The notes below the pieces were generated by a model. The model did no database searches, was not told the DNA's origin, and saw only the letters and a list, made by a program, of their open reading frames with translations. From NCBI RefSeq assembly GCF_010500845.1, contig NZ_JAAAMI010000006.1, forward strand, positions 1-64,000: a stretch of DNA of 64,000 nucleotides, written 5' to 3'. Source of the DNA: Flagellimonas sediminis (lineage in GTDB: Bacteria; Bacteroidota; Bacteroidia; Flavobacteriales; Flavobacteriaceae). A program made the position numbers and the translations under genes. Positions 10,215 to 19,204 of the stretch are shown one piece after another (positions within the stretch are counted from its first letter, which is position 1; each line of letters begins with the position of its first letter).

Positions 10215-11525
10215 ATGAAAATCTCCAACAGACTACTCTATTGTTTAACTCTTTTACTGCTCTTTAGCTCGGTTACCCAGGCCCAATTCCTGAAAAAACT
10301 GGCCAAAAAAGCCGAAGATGCAGCACAACGGACGGTGGAGCGTAGGGTAGAAAATGAAACCTCCAAAAAAACGGACCAAGCCCTAGACAGCATCTTGGAA
10401 CCGGGAACCGGCGAGAAAAAAACACCCACAACTTCAGGCAGCGGAGGCCCAAAGGACAATCCGGAAAACCCTGCGGAAACAAATAAAACACCCGTCACCT
10501 CTGGCTCCAAATCCATAACAGTGTACAGCAAATTCGATTATGTCCCTGGGGATAAAACCATTTTCTATGATGACTATGCCCATGATTTTATTGGCGACTT
10601 CCCCTCTAAATGGAACACCAACGGATCGGGCGAAGTGGTCACGGTCAACGATTCCCCACAACGATGGTTGGAATTGATCCCCGGCTATGGCATCTATTTT
10701 ATCCCCAATGTACCAGACCTACCGGAAGAGTACACCATAGAGTTTGACATGCTGACCTACGGCCTGGACTATAATACCTCTTCCACGGCCATCTTGAAAA
10801 TCATGTTGAGTGAAGACAAAAATTTTAATGAGGGAGACCATTATGTTGAGGCCAACATCCCCGTTGGGCAATATGCCCCGTTCGGCATAAGAATGCGCAA
10901 TTACCTCCGTGCCGAAGGATCCCCCATCAACAGTGACGTACATGCCGACATAAGACAAGCGGTACTCAACCAACCCCATATCTCCATTGCAGTGAACAAA
11001 TCGCGGTTTAGGTTATGGGTCAACGAGGAGAAATATGTGGACATCCCAAAAATGGTTCCCGAAAACAAGATCACTACCCTTAAGTTCAACGTGTACGGCC
11101 TACAAGATGGAAAGGAGAAAATCTTTATTTCCAATCTCAAAGTGGCTGAAGGAGGCGTGGACCTCAGGAGAAAATTGCTGGCCGAGGGAAAAGTGTCCAC
11201 CAATGGCATTCTTTTCACCTCAGGATCGGCCAACATCCAACCCCAATCCATGGGAATCATCCGTCAGATTTCACAAGTGCTTCAGCAAGATGCCTCCATC
11301 AAACTAAAAATTGTGGGCCATACGGATTCCGATGGGTCAGAGGCGAACAACCTGAGACTTTCCAAGGATCGGGCCGAAGCCGTAAAAAACAGTTTGGTTA
11401 CCGTTTACGGAGTGGCCGCGGACCGATTGGTTTCCGAAGGAAAAGGGGAAAGCGAGCCTGTGGGTGCCAACGATACCGCTGAGGGAAAATCACAAAACCG
11501 CCGCGTGGAATTCATAAAACTATAA
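10215..11525 (+). CDS. OmpA-family protein with C-terminal peptidoglycan-binding domain
   Basis: Protein of 436 aa from the ATG at 10215, where a clear signal peptide begins (MKISNRLLYCLTLLLLFSSV...AQ); reading frame upstream to 10146 lacks such features. After a Lys/Glu-rich, Pro/Thr/Ser-rich linker comes a beta-rich domain (about residues 100-310), then an OmpA C-terminal domain (about 325-436) with ILFTSGSANIQPQSM, IVGHTDSDGS and the closing SQNRRVEFIKL. The OmpA domain binds peptidoglycan, tethering the outer membrane to the wall. The central part resembles a concanavalin-like fold but I cannot name it. It is followed 16 bases later by another exported protein, probably cotranscribed. Confidence 0.85.
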   Translation: MKISNRLLYCLTLLLLFSSVTQAQFLKKLAKKAEDAAQRTVERRVENETSKKTDQALDSILEPGTGEKKTPTTSGSGGPKDNPENPAETNKTPVTSGSKSITVYSKFDYVPGDKTIFYDDYAHDFIGDFPSKWNTNGSGEVVTVNDSPQRWLELIPGYGIYFIPNVPDLPEEYTIEFDMLTYGLDYNTSSTAILKIMLSEDKNFNEGDHYVEANIPVGQYAPFGIRMRNYLRAEGSPINSDVHADIRQAVLNQPHISIAVNKSRFRLWVNEEKYVDIPKMVPENKITTLKFNVYGLQDGKEKIFISNLKVAEGGVDLRRKLLAEGKVSTNGILFTSGSANIQPQSMGIIRQISQVLQQDASIKLKIVGHTDSDGSEANNLRLSKDRAEAVKNSLVTVYGVAADRLVSEGKGESEPVGANDTAEGKSQNRRVEFIKL

Positions 11526-11541
11526 ACCAAGACACTATATC

Positions 11542-12234
11542 ATGAAATCGAAATTTTTAATTACCCTGACCGCCTTTTTTGCCCTTAACCTATCCTTTGG
11601 TCAAACCTCCTGCAGCCAATACTACCCTATGGTAGAAGGCGCCACTTTTGAATATACCAGTTATGACAAAAAAGGCGGCGAGGAAGGGAGGATCAATTAC
11701 AAGGTTACCAACGTAACGGGTTCCGGGGACAATATCTCGGCGACCATGGTGATGGACATAGCCGACAAAAAGGGCAATACCTATTCCTCGGAATACAATA
11801 TTACCTGTGATGGCGATGTAGTAAAAGTTGATTTTAAATCGTTGATGAACGAGCAGATGTTGAGCCAGTTCGGTGAAATGGAGATGGACATTACCGGAAC
11901 GGACATTGAATGGCCCAATAGTTTGAATGTGGGGCAATCGCTCCCCGATGGCAACTTGAACGTAAAAATGAAAATGAGCGGGGCCATCAACATGAACATG
12001 AACGTGGAGACCATTAACCGCAAGGTGGAAAAAAAGGAAAGCGTAACCACACCTGCCGGCACGTTTGACTGCTACGTGGTCTACAGCGAAACCAAAACCA
12101 AAATGATGGTGGGCAACCAAGTTTCACCATCCCGCGTTTGGTTGGCCGAAGGGGTAGGTATGGTAAAACAGGAATCCTACAATAAAAGTGGCAAACTGAT
12201 GGCCAGCTCCCTATTGACGCAGTTTAGTAAATAG
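11542..12234 (+). CDS. Exported TapB-like/DUF3108-like protein
   Basis: Protein of 230 aa with signal peptide MKSKFLITLTAFFALNLSFGQ. The mature part starts CSQYYPMVEGATFEYTSYDKKG and continues as an all-beta domain with TTPAGTFDCYVV near the end, a pattern seen in DUF3108 and TapB-like proteins of Bacteroidota. These are periplasmic or secreted and of uncertain role. It is the last gene before a strong terminator and lies 16 bases after the OmpA-family gene, so the two probably share a transcript and an envelope role. Confidence 0.6.
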   Translation: MKSKFLITLTAFFALNLSFGQTSCSQYYPMVEGATFEYTSYDKKGGEEGRINYKVTNVTGSGDNISATMVMDIADKKGNTYSSEYNITCDGDVVKVDFKSLMNEQMLSQFGEMEMDITGTDIEWPNSLNVGQSLPDGNLNVKMKMSGAINMNMNVETINRKVEKKESVTTPAGTFDCYVVYSETKTKMMVGNQVSPSRVWLAEGVGMVKQESYNKSGKLMASSLLTQFSK

Positions 12235-12250
12235 TCTTACTATTCTTTAA

Positions 12251-12289
12251 AACATAAAACCCCGAGGCTTTGCCTCGGGGTTTTATGTT
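12251..12289. terminator. Bidirectional intrinsic terminator
   Basis: Long perfect stem AACATAAAACCCCGAGGC / GCCTCGGGGTTTTATGTT with a TTT loop, flanked by T-rich sequence on both strands. It lies 3' of the TapB-like gene. The 12290-12474 stretch to the SDR gene (itself on the minus strand) holds no gene that I can see. Confidence 0.85.
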
Positions 12290-12474
12290 TGGTTTGGAAG
12301 AATTAAGAAGCTTTTTCAACTTGCACTTATTGGTTTTATATATGAAAAGTAGCGGATTATTGGCACAATCCCTGTAACAAAGCCTGATGCTTGATTCAAT
12401 ACAATAACGGTCCCGATAAAAACCTAAACCGTTACTTTTTATATACTTTGTTATCAGCAGTTTTTTGTAGTGGT

Positions 12475-13248
12475 TTACACAGTGGGCAAAGCTCCACCGT
12501 CAATAGCATAATTAGTACCAGTGATGTATTTTGCCTCTGCGGAAACAAGAAATGCAACAAGATTGGCAATCTCTTCAGGTTCAGCCATTCTTCCCATTGG
12601 CACGTCAACTTTGTCCATTACCACTTTAAATGCTTCTTCTATTGTACTATTTGAAGACTTTGATATGTTTTCAATAAATTCCAACATCAACGTAGTCTTT
12701 ACCACGCCAGGTGAAACTACGTTTACACGCACTCCCTTTGAGCCAACTTCACTGGCCAATGCTTTGCTGTAAACATTCAGTGCTGCTTTTGCCGATGAAT
12801 AAGACATTGTCATTTCCCAAATAGGTTGTCTGGCGGCACCCGAAGAAATATTGATGATTATACCGCTTTCTTGTTTGATCATAGAAGGTAATAACGCTTT
12901 GTTGATACGAACTACTGACATGAAATTCATTTGCCAATCGGCATTCCAATGTTCGTCAGAAATTGTGCTGAATCCACCCCCAGGACTTAAATTGGCACCT
13001 GCGTTATTTACGATAATATCTATTCGTCCGTATTTTTCCAGAATTTCCGTGGCAATGGTTTCTGCGCTTTCAGGTTTTGCATGGTCTGCTGCTATGAAAT
13101 AATGTCCGTTTGCATTATCTGTTGGTGCAGTTCGAGCAGTTACCACCACTTTAACACCTGCATTGCTTAATTTATCGGCAATGGCTTTTCCAATACCTTT
13201 TGTTCCGCCTGTTACCAATGCAACTTGATCTTTCAATGAATTTTGCAT
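12475..13248 (-). CDS. Short-chain dehydrogenase/reductase (SDR)
   Basis: Protein of 257 aa from the ATG at 13248 (MQNSLKDQVALVTGG). The classical SDR elements are all present: the nucleotide-binding TGGTKGIG, the NNAG motif (VNNAGANL), catalytic Ser in INISSGAA, and the YxxxK pair in YSSAKAAL; the C-terminus AIDGGALPTV is also typical. It is an NAD(P)-dependent oxidoreductase of unknown substrate. It is divergent from an HxlR-type regulator, with a perfect 15-bp inverted repeat between, so it is very probably that regulator's target and may act in response to quinones, aldehydes or other electrophiles. The AT-richness of this pair is higher than in the neighbours, a hint of transfer. Confidence 0.9.
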   Translation of the reverse strand: MQNSLKDQVALVTGGTKGIGKAIADKLSNAGVKVVVTARTAPTDNANGHYFIAADHAKPESAETIATEILEKYGRIDIIVNNAGANLSPGGGFSTISDEHWNADWQMNFMSVVRINKALLPSMIKQESGIIINISSGAARQPIWEMTMSYSSAKAALNVYSKALASEVGSKGVRVNVVSPGVVKTTLMLEFIENISKSSNSTIEEAFKVVMDKVDVPMGRMAEPEEIANLVAFLVSAEAKYITGTNYAIDGGALPTV

Positions 13249-13282
13249 ACTATATTTTTTATATGAGTTGCAAAGTAAACAA

Positions 13283-13344
13283 CAATACTTTACTTTTGAA
13301 AGTAGTAACACCTTTGTATAGTAATAACAAAAAGTAAAGTATTG
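13283..13344. promoter_or_regulatory. Operator region between SDR and HxlR genes
   Basis: A perfect 15-bp inverted repeat: CAATACTTTACTTTT at 13283-13297 and its reverse complement AAAAGTAAAGTATTG at 13330-13344, arms 32 bases apart. Nested in the left side is TACT-N6-AGTA (13291-13304), an HxlR-style half-palindrome. The position between two divergent starts fits joint control and autoregulation by the HxlR protein. Confidence 0.6.
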
Positions 13345-13360
13345 AGTATAATCAACAGCT

Positions 13361-13687
13361 ATGGGGGATAAAAAAAATAAAAAAAGTGGTGAACGGTGTG
13401 CGCTTCAAGAAATTTTAGGTGTAATAGGGGGTAAATGGTCTATGTCAATCATTTATGCCTTGTTTGATGGGAAAAAGCGTTTTAGCGAGCTGGAAAGACT
13501 TGTGCCAAACATTAATACTCGAATGTTGGTCAAGGAATTGAAGAACATGGAAGCTAATGGGATAGTTGTTAGAAAAGTTTTTGCAACCGTTCCGCCTACG
13601 GTAGAATACACCTTAACCACAAAAGGTAAGAAGTTAGAGCCCATTATTAATGAACTATATAAATGGGGTGTTGAATACGTTGGGTGA
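13361..13687 (+). CDS. HxlR-family winged-helix transcriptional regulator
   Basis: Protein of 108 aa, all of it one HxlR domain: ALQEILGVIGGKWSMSIIYAL, KRFSELERLVPNINTRMLVKEL (recognition helix), and YTLTTKGKKLEPIINELYKWG. Such dimeric regulators often respond to electrophiles or quinones through a cysteine near the N-terminus; C13 is in that position (GERCALQ). The gene is divergent from the SDR gene and shares its operator region. Confidence 0.92.
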   Translation: MGDKKNKKSGERCALQEILGVIGGKWSMSIIYALFDGKKRFSELERLVPNINTRMLVKELKNMEANGIVVRKVFATVPPTVEYTLTTKGKKLEPIINELYKWGVEYVG

Positions 13688-13830
13688 TTTTAAATTAAAG
13701 TCTCTTCAATGGATAGGCGTTCGCTTGAATGGCTGGCAACGCTAAAGATATGATCAGTTTTAAGAAATTACATCGATTGATACTGAATCAAGTTCAGCAC
13801 AAATAAGCAAAGTTAACTTTTTAAAGGAAT

Positions 13831-14547
13831 TCAGGCCTCCGCTTTCTCCTGTACCAATTCGGCCTCAAACAAAGTAGCAAAATGTTTTAGCAGTTTGGTC
13901 TTTACTTCCTCCACATCCACTTCCTTTTTACCAAGTTCCACATGTAAAGAAGTTACTGCCTTGCCTTTGATACCACAGGGGATCATCATATCAAAATAGC
14001 CCAGATCGGCATTTACGTTCAGGGCAAAACCGTGCATGGTCACCCAACGGCTGGCCCGTATGCCCATGGCGCAAATCTTTCGGGCAAAGGGAGTGCCCAC
14101 ATCCAACCAAACGCCGGTCTCACCTTCGGACCGTTCCGCCTTAATGCCGTATTCGGCCAGGGTCAGGATGACCATTTCCTCTAAAAAACGAAGGTATTTG
14201 TGGATGTCCGTAAAGAAATTGTCCAGATCCAAGATAGGATAGCCCACAATCTGTCCGGGGCCGTGATAGGTAATGTCCCCGCCGCGATTGATTTTGTAAA
14301 AAGTAGCACCTTTAGCTGCTAGCACCTTTTCATCTACCAATAAATTGTCGATATCGCCACTTTTGCCCAAGGTATACACATGGGGGTGTTCCACATACAA
14401 AAAATGGTTGGGGGTTTCTACATGCGTACCTTCCCTTCGGTTCTTCACCTTGACGTCCACAACATCATTAAAAAGAGCCTCTTGGTAATCCCACGTCTCC
14501 TTATAATCCTTGTGGCCCAAATCCTGTACGGCAACTATCTTGTTCAT
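13831..14547 (-). CDS. lipB: Octanoyl-[acyl carrier protein] protein N-octanoyltransferase
   Basis: Protein of 238 aa. LipB moves octanoate from acyl-carrier protein to lipoyl domains in the cytoplasm, the first step of lipoate synthesis. Visible signatures are NRGGDITYHGPGQ (about residues 87-99), the catalytic Lys in ARKICAMG (K157) and the catalytic Cys in IPCGIKGKAVTSL (C191). I chose the ATG at 14547; the upstream ATG at 14562 is overlapped by a TACCTTTG -7 box (14552-14559, minus strand), which would give a nearly leaderless message starting at this ATG. Confidence 0.96.
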   Translation of the reverse strand: MNKIVAVQDLGHKDYKETWDYQEALFNDVVDVKVKNRREGTHVETPNHFLYVEHPHVYTLGKSGDIDNLLVDEKVLAAKGATFYKINRGGDITYHGPGQIVGYPILDLDNFFTDIHKYLRFLEEMVILTLAEYGIKAERSEGETGVWLDVGTPFARKICAMGIRASRWVTMHGFALNVNADLGYFDMMIPCGIKGKAVTSLHVELGKKEVDVEEVKTKLLKHFATLFEAELVQEKAEA

Positions 14548-14579
14548 GACACAAAGGTACAAAGACTAGGATTGAGAAC

Positions 14580-15320
14580 CTATTTTTCCAGCTCCACTTC
14601 AAGGTCCAGCAATGCCGGATTTTTCATGAGGTCCAAAAAGTCCACTTGGTAGATCATGGTCTTGCCATCTGCACTAAAAGTGGCACCTTCGGCTGTGGTG
14701 GATTTTACTTTTTTGGGAAAGTGGTACTTCAGGGTATATGAAGATCCCGAAAGGAACATTTCAGCGCCTTGCATACTGTCCAATTGCTTTTGAAAAAGTG
14801 CTTCATCCACAATTTTGGCTGTTCGGGTAAACTTGTTTTTGGCGAAGGAATAATAAACTTCCGTGGCCTGCTCCGAAGCCGGCATGGGTGCGGGCGCCTG
14901 TTGACTGCTAGGTCCCAACAAACTGGCCTCTTGAAAGGTATTGAAAGCGTTGTTCACCTCACTGATATCCTTAAAATCGCTAAACAGGTCGAACAACATC
15001 TCCTTCTTTTCCGGATCCATGACCATCCGAAGGTTAAAGGGTTCCAATCTTTTCAATTTAGCCTGATCCTCCGGGGGCAATTGGGCAATACTATCCTTAT
15101 GCTCTTCCAAAAATTCCTTAAAGGAAACAATACTGTCCACGGCCTTCTCATTTGTTTTGGCCAGTTCCTCACCTCCCATCTCCATCATATCGGAGCCATC
15201 AAACTTTATGGAAAGCTTTCCGGAACCGTCTTCCTGCAAATGGATTTCTTCGGTAAAATTGCACGAACTAACTAGGACAATGGCCAAAAGACCAACAAAC
15301 ATCTGGATTTTTCTGATCAT
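14580..15320 (-). CDS. Predicted lipoprotein, function unknown
   Basis: Protein of 246 aa with a lipoprotein signal peptide (VGLLAIVLVSSC, C20). The mature N-terminus (EIHLQEDGSGKLSIKFDGSDMMEMG) recalls an envelope-lipoprotein pattern seen in Bacteroidota in which a hydrophilic beta strand follows the lipid anchor. The middle is charged and likely helical (residues 45-125), and the end is beta-rich (FSADGKTMIYQVDFLDLMKNPALLDLEVELEK). I do not recognise a family. It lies 32 bases upstream of lipB on the same strand. Confidence 0.6.
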   Translation of the reverse strand: MIRKIQMFVGLLAIVLVSSCNFTEEIHLQEDGSGKLSIKFDGSDMMEMGGEELAKTNEKAVDSIVSFKEFLEEHKDSIAQLPPEDQAKLKRLEPFNLRMVMDPEKKEMLFDLFSDFKDISEVNNAFNTFQEASLLGPSSQQAPAPMPASEQATEVYYSFAKNKFTRTAKIVDEALFQKQLDSMQGAEMFLSGSSYTLKYHFPKKVKSTTAEGATFSADGKTMIYQVDFLDLMKNPALLDLEVELEK

Positions 15321-15462
15321 GGTTTTGTGTTTAATGGCCTATCCATTCTTTGGACACACCAACTTTTGGGCTAAAAATAGCACAATAGCCTTTCTTCCAC
15401 AATAATGGAACCCAAGTTATGGTGCAGAACGGTACCTTTTCGACAAATTACATAAAGGATGC

Positions 15463-15618
15463 TTAGTTGGGGTTGTTCAAAATAATCAACGCCGCGATAA
15501 CTCCGGGCACCCAGCCACAAAACGTTAACAATAGCACGATAAGGAACGACCCACAGCCTTTACCGATCACTGAAAGGGGAGGGAAAAGTATGGCCAACAA
15601 AACTCTCCAGAAACTCAT
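15463..15618 (-). CDS. YqaE/Pmp3-family small membrane protein
   Basis: A 51-aa gene on the minus strand. It starts MSFWRVLLAILFPPLSVIGK and has two hydrophobic segments, the first with the family's Phe-Pro-Pro, the second LIVLLLTFCGWVPGVIAAL, then ILNNPN. The conserved FPPL, GCG and C-G-x-x-P-G positions identify the Pmp3/YqaE family (proteolipid membrane potential modulator; stress-induced in many bacteria, yeast and plants). It is complete, from ATG at 15618 to TAA at 15463-15465. The LuxR-type regulator is divergent, 91 bases away. Confidence 0.93.
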   Translation of the reverse strand: MSFWRVLLAILFPPLSVIGKGCGSFLIVLLLTFCGWVPGVIAALIILNNPN

Positions 15619-15709
15619 ATTTTTGATTTTGATTGATGATACTTATAGGTAACCAAATACCTCGTTTTGTTACATAAAACTACTATTTTTAACAACCATC
15701 CCACGTAGT

Positions 15710-16756
15710 ATGAGGTTTTGTGTTCTTGTATTCCTTTTCCAAATATCGTTCCTGTCGGCGCAGTATCGCTTTTCGGGGGAAGTTTCGCGTGAAAATGTGG
15801 GTAATGCCATCTATTTGTCTTTGGTGGAGGACTACCGAAAATCTTCGCGAGTCTACTTGGACCAAATCGTGAACAAAGTAGCTGTGGATTCTTTGGGAAG
15901 GTTTCTTTTTGAAGGGGACAACCTGAATTCCGAAAATCGCATGTACCGCATCCATTTGGATGGTTGTTCGGACGAATCCTCCGGGGTCCACTTTTTAGGG
16001 CAGTGCAATAACAGCAAGAGTGTACTTTTCATTGCGAACAATAAAGATACGGTGCAGTTCCCAACTTCATTTGAGGAGCAATCGCTCTGCACCATAAACT
16101 CCACCAATCTGAAATCTTCCCTATTGTTGGAATGGGAAATTTTGAAGGAGCAGATGGCCTACGATTTTGTGGACTATCCCAGTGAGGCCAGCAAAAAACT
16201 GAACATGAAAAAATGGTTCTCCGACCTGCAGCGTTTTGGAGAAAAAGCCAACGAACCCTTGGTAGAACTCCTGATCTACGATTTTTTATCGGACAAAAGG
16301 AACGAAACTTATTCGCATTATCTGCAGGATGTAGGTTCTAATCCGTATTATGAAGAACTGTCCAACCGCTTAGAACAAACCTATCCCGATGCCGGTTTTA
16401 CCCAAGAATATGAGGCCGAAATTAGCACGGACAAGGATTTGGCCAGTTTCAACAAACCCAAAATAGCCACTTGGGTATGGGTGGCACTTTTGGTATTGGT
16501 CCTTTCCCTTTTGGGAAACCTGTACTTTTTGATCAACCGAAAGAAAAGGCTCAAATCCCACAGTGATGACCTGTTGCAGAAACTAACGCCCCAAGAGCAA
16601 AAAATTGTACACTACATCCTCTTGGACAAGAGCAACAAAGAGATTGCCAGTGCCCTTTTTGTAAGCCTGAGCACCGTGAAGACCCACATCAACAACCTCT
16701 ACAAAAAACTCGATATTTCATCCAGGGAAGAAATCGTACTGCTCTTCCAAAAATAA
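15710..16756 (+). CDS. Membrane-anchored LuxR-type transcriptional regulator
   Basis: Protein of 348 aa with a signal peptide (MRFCVLVFLFQISFLSAQ), a periplasmic region of about 230 residues with a beta-rich first part (YRFSGEVSRENVGNAIYLSLVED) and a helical second part, one membrane segment (about 250-272, VWVALLVLVLSLLGNLYFLI), a short Lys/Arg-rich linker and a cytoplasmic LuxR/GerE helix-turn-helix (LTPQEQKIVHYILLDKSNKE, ...SLSTVKTHINNLYKKLDISS). Such one-component sensors of Flavobacteriia read a periplasmic signal and act on DNA from the membrane. The ligand is unknown. The divergent yqaE-like gene is a possible target. Confidence 0.85.
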   Translation: MRFCVLVFLFQISFLSAQYRFSGEVSRENVGNAIYLSLVEDYRKSSRVYLDQIVNKVAVDSLGRFLFEGDNLNSENRMYRIHLDGCSDESSGVHFLGQCNNSKSVLFIANNKDTVQFPTSFEEQSLCTINSTNLKSSLLLEWEILKEQMAYDFVDYPSEASKKLNMKKWFSDLQRFGEKANEPLVELLIYDFLSDKRNETYSHYLQDVGSNPYYEELSNRLEQTYPDAGFTQEYEAEISTDKDLASFNKPKIATWVWVALLVLVLSLLGNLYFLINRKKRLKSHSDDLLQKLTPQEQKIVHYILLDKSNKEIASALFVSLSTVKTHINNLYKKLDISSREEIVLLFQK

Positions 16757-16855
16757 AAATCGACCCAGGGTCTAGTCCCCATTTCCATCTGCCAAAATGG
16801 GCATAACCTCTTCATTTTGATGAATTTTCCAGTCAAATCATAAATCTGGAACATC

Positions 16856-17398
16856 ATGAAACACACATGCACCCTTTTGTTGATGCTAACTTCGTTGTTT
16901 AGTTTTTCACAGGAATTCAACAAAGAAATCAAAATGGAAAACGGCCAAACCTTTATGGTCGGCAAAATCAATTTGGATGGCCTATCCACCGCGCCTTATG
17001 CCCAATGGTTCCAAAAAGGTATGGAAGACTACGCCGTGGACCAATCCTTGGTCGATCTTTTCAAAAAGGACCTCAAAGCGTATCACATCCAACTTTTTTT
17101 GGGCACTTGGTGTGGTGACAGTCGGAGAGAGACTCCACGGATCATCAAAATTCTGGAAGCGGCCGAATTTCCCATGGATCAATTGGAAATCGTGGCATTG
17201 GATCGCAGAAAGGAGCAATACAAGAAAAGTCCGACTGACGAAGAGAAAGGTCTCAACATCATCAAGGTGCCAACCCTAATCTTCTTCAGGGACGGAAAAG
17301 AAGTCAACCGAATCGTAGAAAGCCCGTTGGAATCGCTCGAGGAAGACATGGCCCAAATCATCCTAAACAAACCTTACACGCCCCATTATGCATATTAA
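16856..17398 (+). CDS. Exported thioredoxin-fold protein with WCGDS site
   Basis: Protein of 180 aa with a signal peptide (LLLMLTSLFSFSQ). A thioredoxin fold follows: strand IQLFLGTWCGDSRRETPRI (active site around W85-C86) and the cis-proline KVPTLIFFRDGKEV. The usual CxxC is replaced by CGDS, so only one active-site cysteine remains; this variant recurs in Bacteroidota and may reduce or isomerise disulfides through one cysteine or act without redox. It ends in a strong hairpin terminator, and lysS begins 64 bases later. Confidence 0.8.
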   Translation: MKHTCTLLLMLTSLFSFSQEFNKEIKMENGQTFMVGKINLDGLSTAPYAQWFQKGMEDYAVDQSLVDLFKKDLKAYHIQLFLGTWCGDSRRETPRIIKILEAAEFPMDQLEIVALDRRKEQYKKSPTDEEKGLNIIKVPTLIFFRDGKEVNRIVESPLESLEEDMAQIILNKPYTPHYAY

Positions 17399-17416
17399 AG
17401 GATGCCGAGGCAAGGA

Positions 17417-17455
17417 ATTAAAGCGCAAAAGTGTAATTTTGCGCTTTAATTTTTT
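17417..17455 (+). terminator. Intrinsic terminator overlapping a lysS promoter-like element
   Basis: Perfect 14-bp stem ATTAAAGCGCAAAA / TTTTGCGCTTTAAT, loop GTGTAA, then a T run (17449-17455). It terminates the thioredoxin-like gene. TAATTTTG (17434-17441), matching TAnnTTTG, lies across its loop and 3' arm and could be the lysS -7 box, leaving a leader of about 16 bases; no TTG -33 is evident. Confidence 0.8.
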
Positions 17456-17462
17456 ATAGACT

Positions 17463-19151
17463 ATGCAACTATCGGAACAAGAAATCGTTCGAAGGGAAAA
17501 ATTGACCAAACTCAGGGAAATGGGCATCAACCCATACCCCGCAGCATTGTATCCTGTTGATGCCACTTCCAAGAGCATCAAGAATGATTTTGAGGAAGGC
17601 AAGAAGGTGGTGATTTCTGGTAGGTTGATGTCTCGCAGGATCCAGGGTAAGGCATCCTTTGCGGAACTTCAGGATAGCGAAGGCCGCATTCAGGTATATT
17701 TTAACCGTGATGAAATTTGTCCAAGTGACAACAAGGACCTGTACAACGAAGTGTATAAAAAACTGTTGGACATTGGTGATATCATCGGTGTGGAAGGCGA
17801 ACTGTTCACTACCCAAGTGGGTGAAAAAACGGTGATGGTGAAAAATTTCACCCTGCTCAGCAAATCCTTGCGCCCCCTTCCCCTACCAAAGGTAGATGAT
17901 GAAGGTAAAGTGTACGATGCCTTTAACGATGCCGAGTTGCGTTACCGTCAACGTTATGTGGATTTGATCGTGAATCCCCACGTGAAGGACACCTTCATTA
18001 AAAGGACCAAAATCACCAATAGTATACGGGAATTCTACAACCAAAAAGGATATTTGGAGGTGGAGACGCCTATTTTGCAACCCATTCCCGGTGGTGCTGC
18101 GGCACGGCCGTTCTTAACGCACCACAACGCGTTGAACATTCCTTTGTACCTACGGATTGCCAATGAACTCTATCTGAAAAGATTGATCGTTGGTGGCTTT
18201 GATGGCGTGTATGAGTTTGCCAAGGATTTCCGTAACGAAGGGATGGACCGTACCCACAATCCGGAGTTTACCGTAATGGAACTTTATGTAGCTTATAAGG
18301 ACTACAACTGGATGATGGATACTACCGAAAAACTGTTGGAAAAAGTCGCCATTGATGCCACAGGCAGTACCAAAGTAACGGTTGGTGAGCACGAAATTGA
18401 GTTTAAGGCGCCGTATCCAAGGGTTCCTATTTTAGAGGCCATCAAAATCCACACAGGTTATGATGTGGCCGACATGGATGAGGACCAACTTCGTGAAGTG
18501 GCCCAAAAATTGGGCATCGAAGTGAACGAAACCATGGGTGTCGGCAAATTGATCGACGAGATTTTTGGTGAAAAATGTGAGCACCATTACGTTCAGCCCA
18601 CCTTCATCATCGATTATCCAAAAGAGATGAGCCCGTTGACCAAGGAACATAGGGAAAATCCAAGGTTGACCGAACGTTTTGAATTGATGGTGAACGGGAA
18701 GGAATTGGCCAATGCCTATTCCGAGCTCAACGACCCCATTGATCAAAGGGAACGTTTTGAGGACCAGTTGAAACTTTCCGAAAAAGGGGACGATGAGGCC
18801 ATGTTCATTGACCAGGATTTCCTTAGGGCCTTGGAATACGGAATGCCCCCAACCTCCGGAATCGGTATTGGTATAGACCGTTTGGTGATGCTGATGACCA
18901 ACAATTCATCCATTCAGGAAGTGTTGTTCTTCCCCCAAATGCGACCTGAAAAGAAAAAGGTTGAACTCTCCGAAGAGGAAAAAATCATCATGGACCTATT
19001 GAAACCTGTTGGCCAAATGCCATTAGGTGATTTGAAGGACAAAAGTGGTTTGAGCGGCAAAAAATGGGACAAGAGCACCAAGAATTTGGCAAAGCTTGGC
19101 ATTTTTGAGGTTTCCAAAACGGAAGATGGGCTTTTTGCAATCGCCAAATAA
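17463..19151 (+). CDS. lysS: Lysyl-tRNA synthetase, class II
   Basis: Protein of 562 aa; charges tRNA-Lys with lysine in the cytoplasm. An N-terminal OB-fold anticodon-binding domain (about 45-140, [22 protein letters not shown]) is followed by the class II core with motif 1 ([20 protein letters not shown] and [19 protein letters not shown]), motif 2 ([19 protein letters not shown]) and motif 3 ([15 protein letters not shown]). About 60 residues follow motif 3, ending [19 protein letters not shown], not found in the 505-aa E. coli enzyme; they look like a small winged-helix appendage common in Flavobacteriia. Confidence 0.97.
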   Translation: MQLSEQEIVRREKLTKLREMGINPYPAALYPVDATSKSIKNDFEEGKKVVISGRLMSRRIQGKASFAELQDSEGRIQVYFNRDEICPSDNKDLYNEVYKKLLDIGDIIGVEGELFTTQVGEKTVMVKNFTLLSKSLRPLPLPKVDDEGKVYDAFNDAELRYRQRYVDLIVNPHVKDTFIKRTKITNSIREFYNQKGYLEVETPILQPIPGGAAARPFLTHHNALNIPLYLRIANELYLKRLIVGGFDGVYEFAKDFRNEGMDRTHNPEFTVMELYVAYKDYNWMMDTTEKLLEKVAIDATGSTKVTVGEHEIEFKAPYPRVPILEAIKIHTGYDVADMDEDQLREVAQKLGIEVNETMGVGKLIDEIFGEKCEHHYVQPTFIIDYPKEMSPLTKEHRENPRLTERFELMVNGKELANAYSELNDPIDQRERFEDQLKLSEKGDDEAMFIDQDFLRALEYGMPPTSGIGIGIDRLVMLMTNNSSIQEVLFFPQMRPEKKKVELSEEEKIIMDLLKPVGQMPLGDLKDKSGLSGKKWDKSTKNLAKLGIFEVSKTEDGLFAIAK

Positions 19152-19204
19152 CCTTTCACTCTTATTTTCAAAATTTAACAAAAAAGCATAGCTTAGAATC
19201 CCAT

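Noticed and set aside
13688..13830. Small gene between the HxlR gene and lipB
   Set aside because: No frame with start, length or features; AT-rich spacer.
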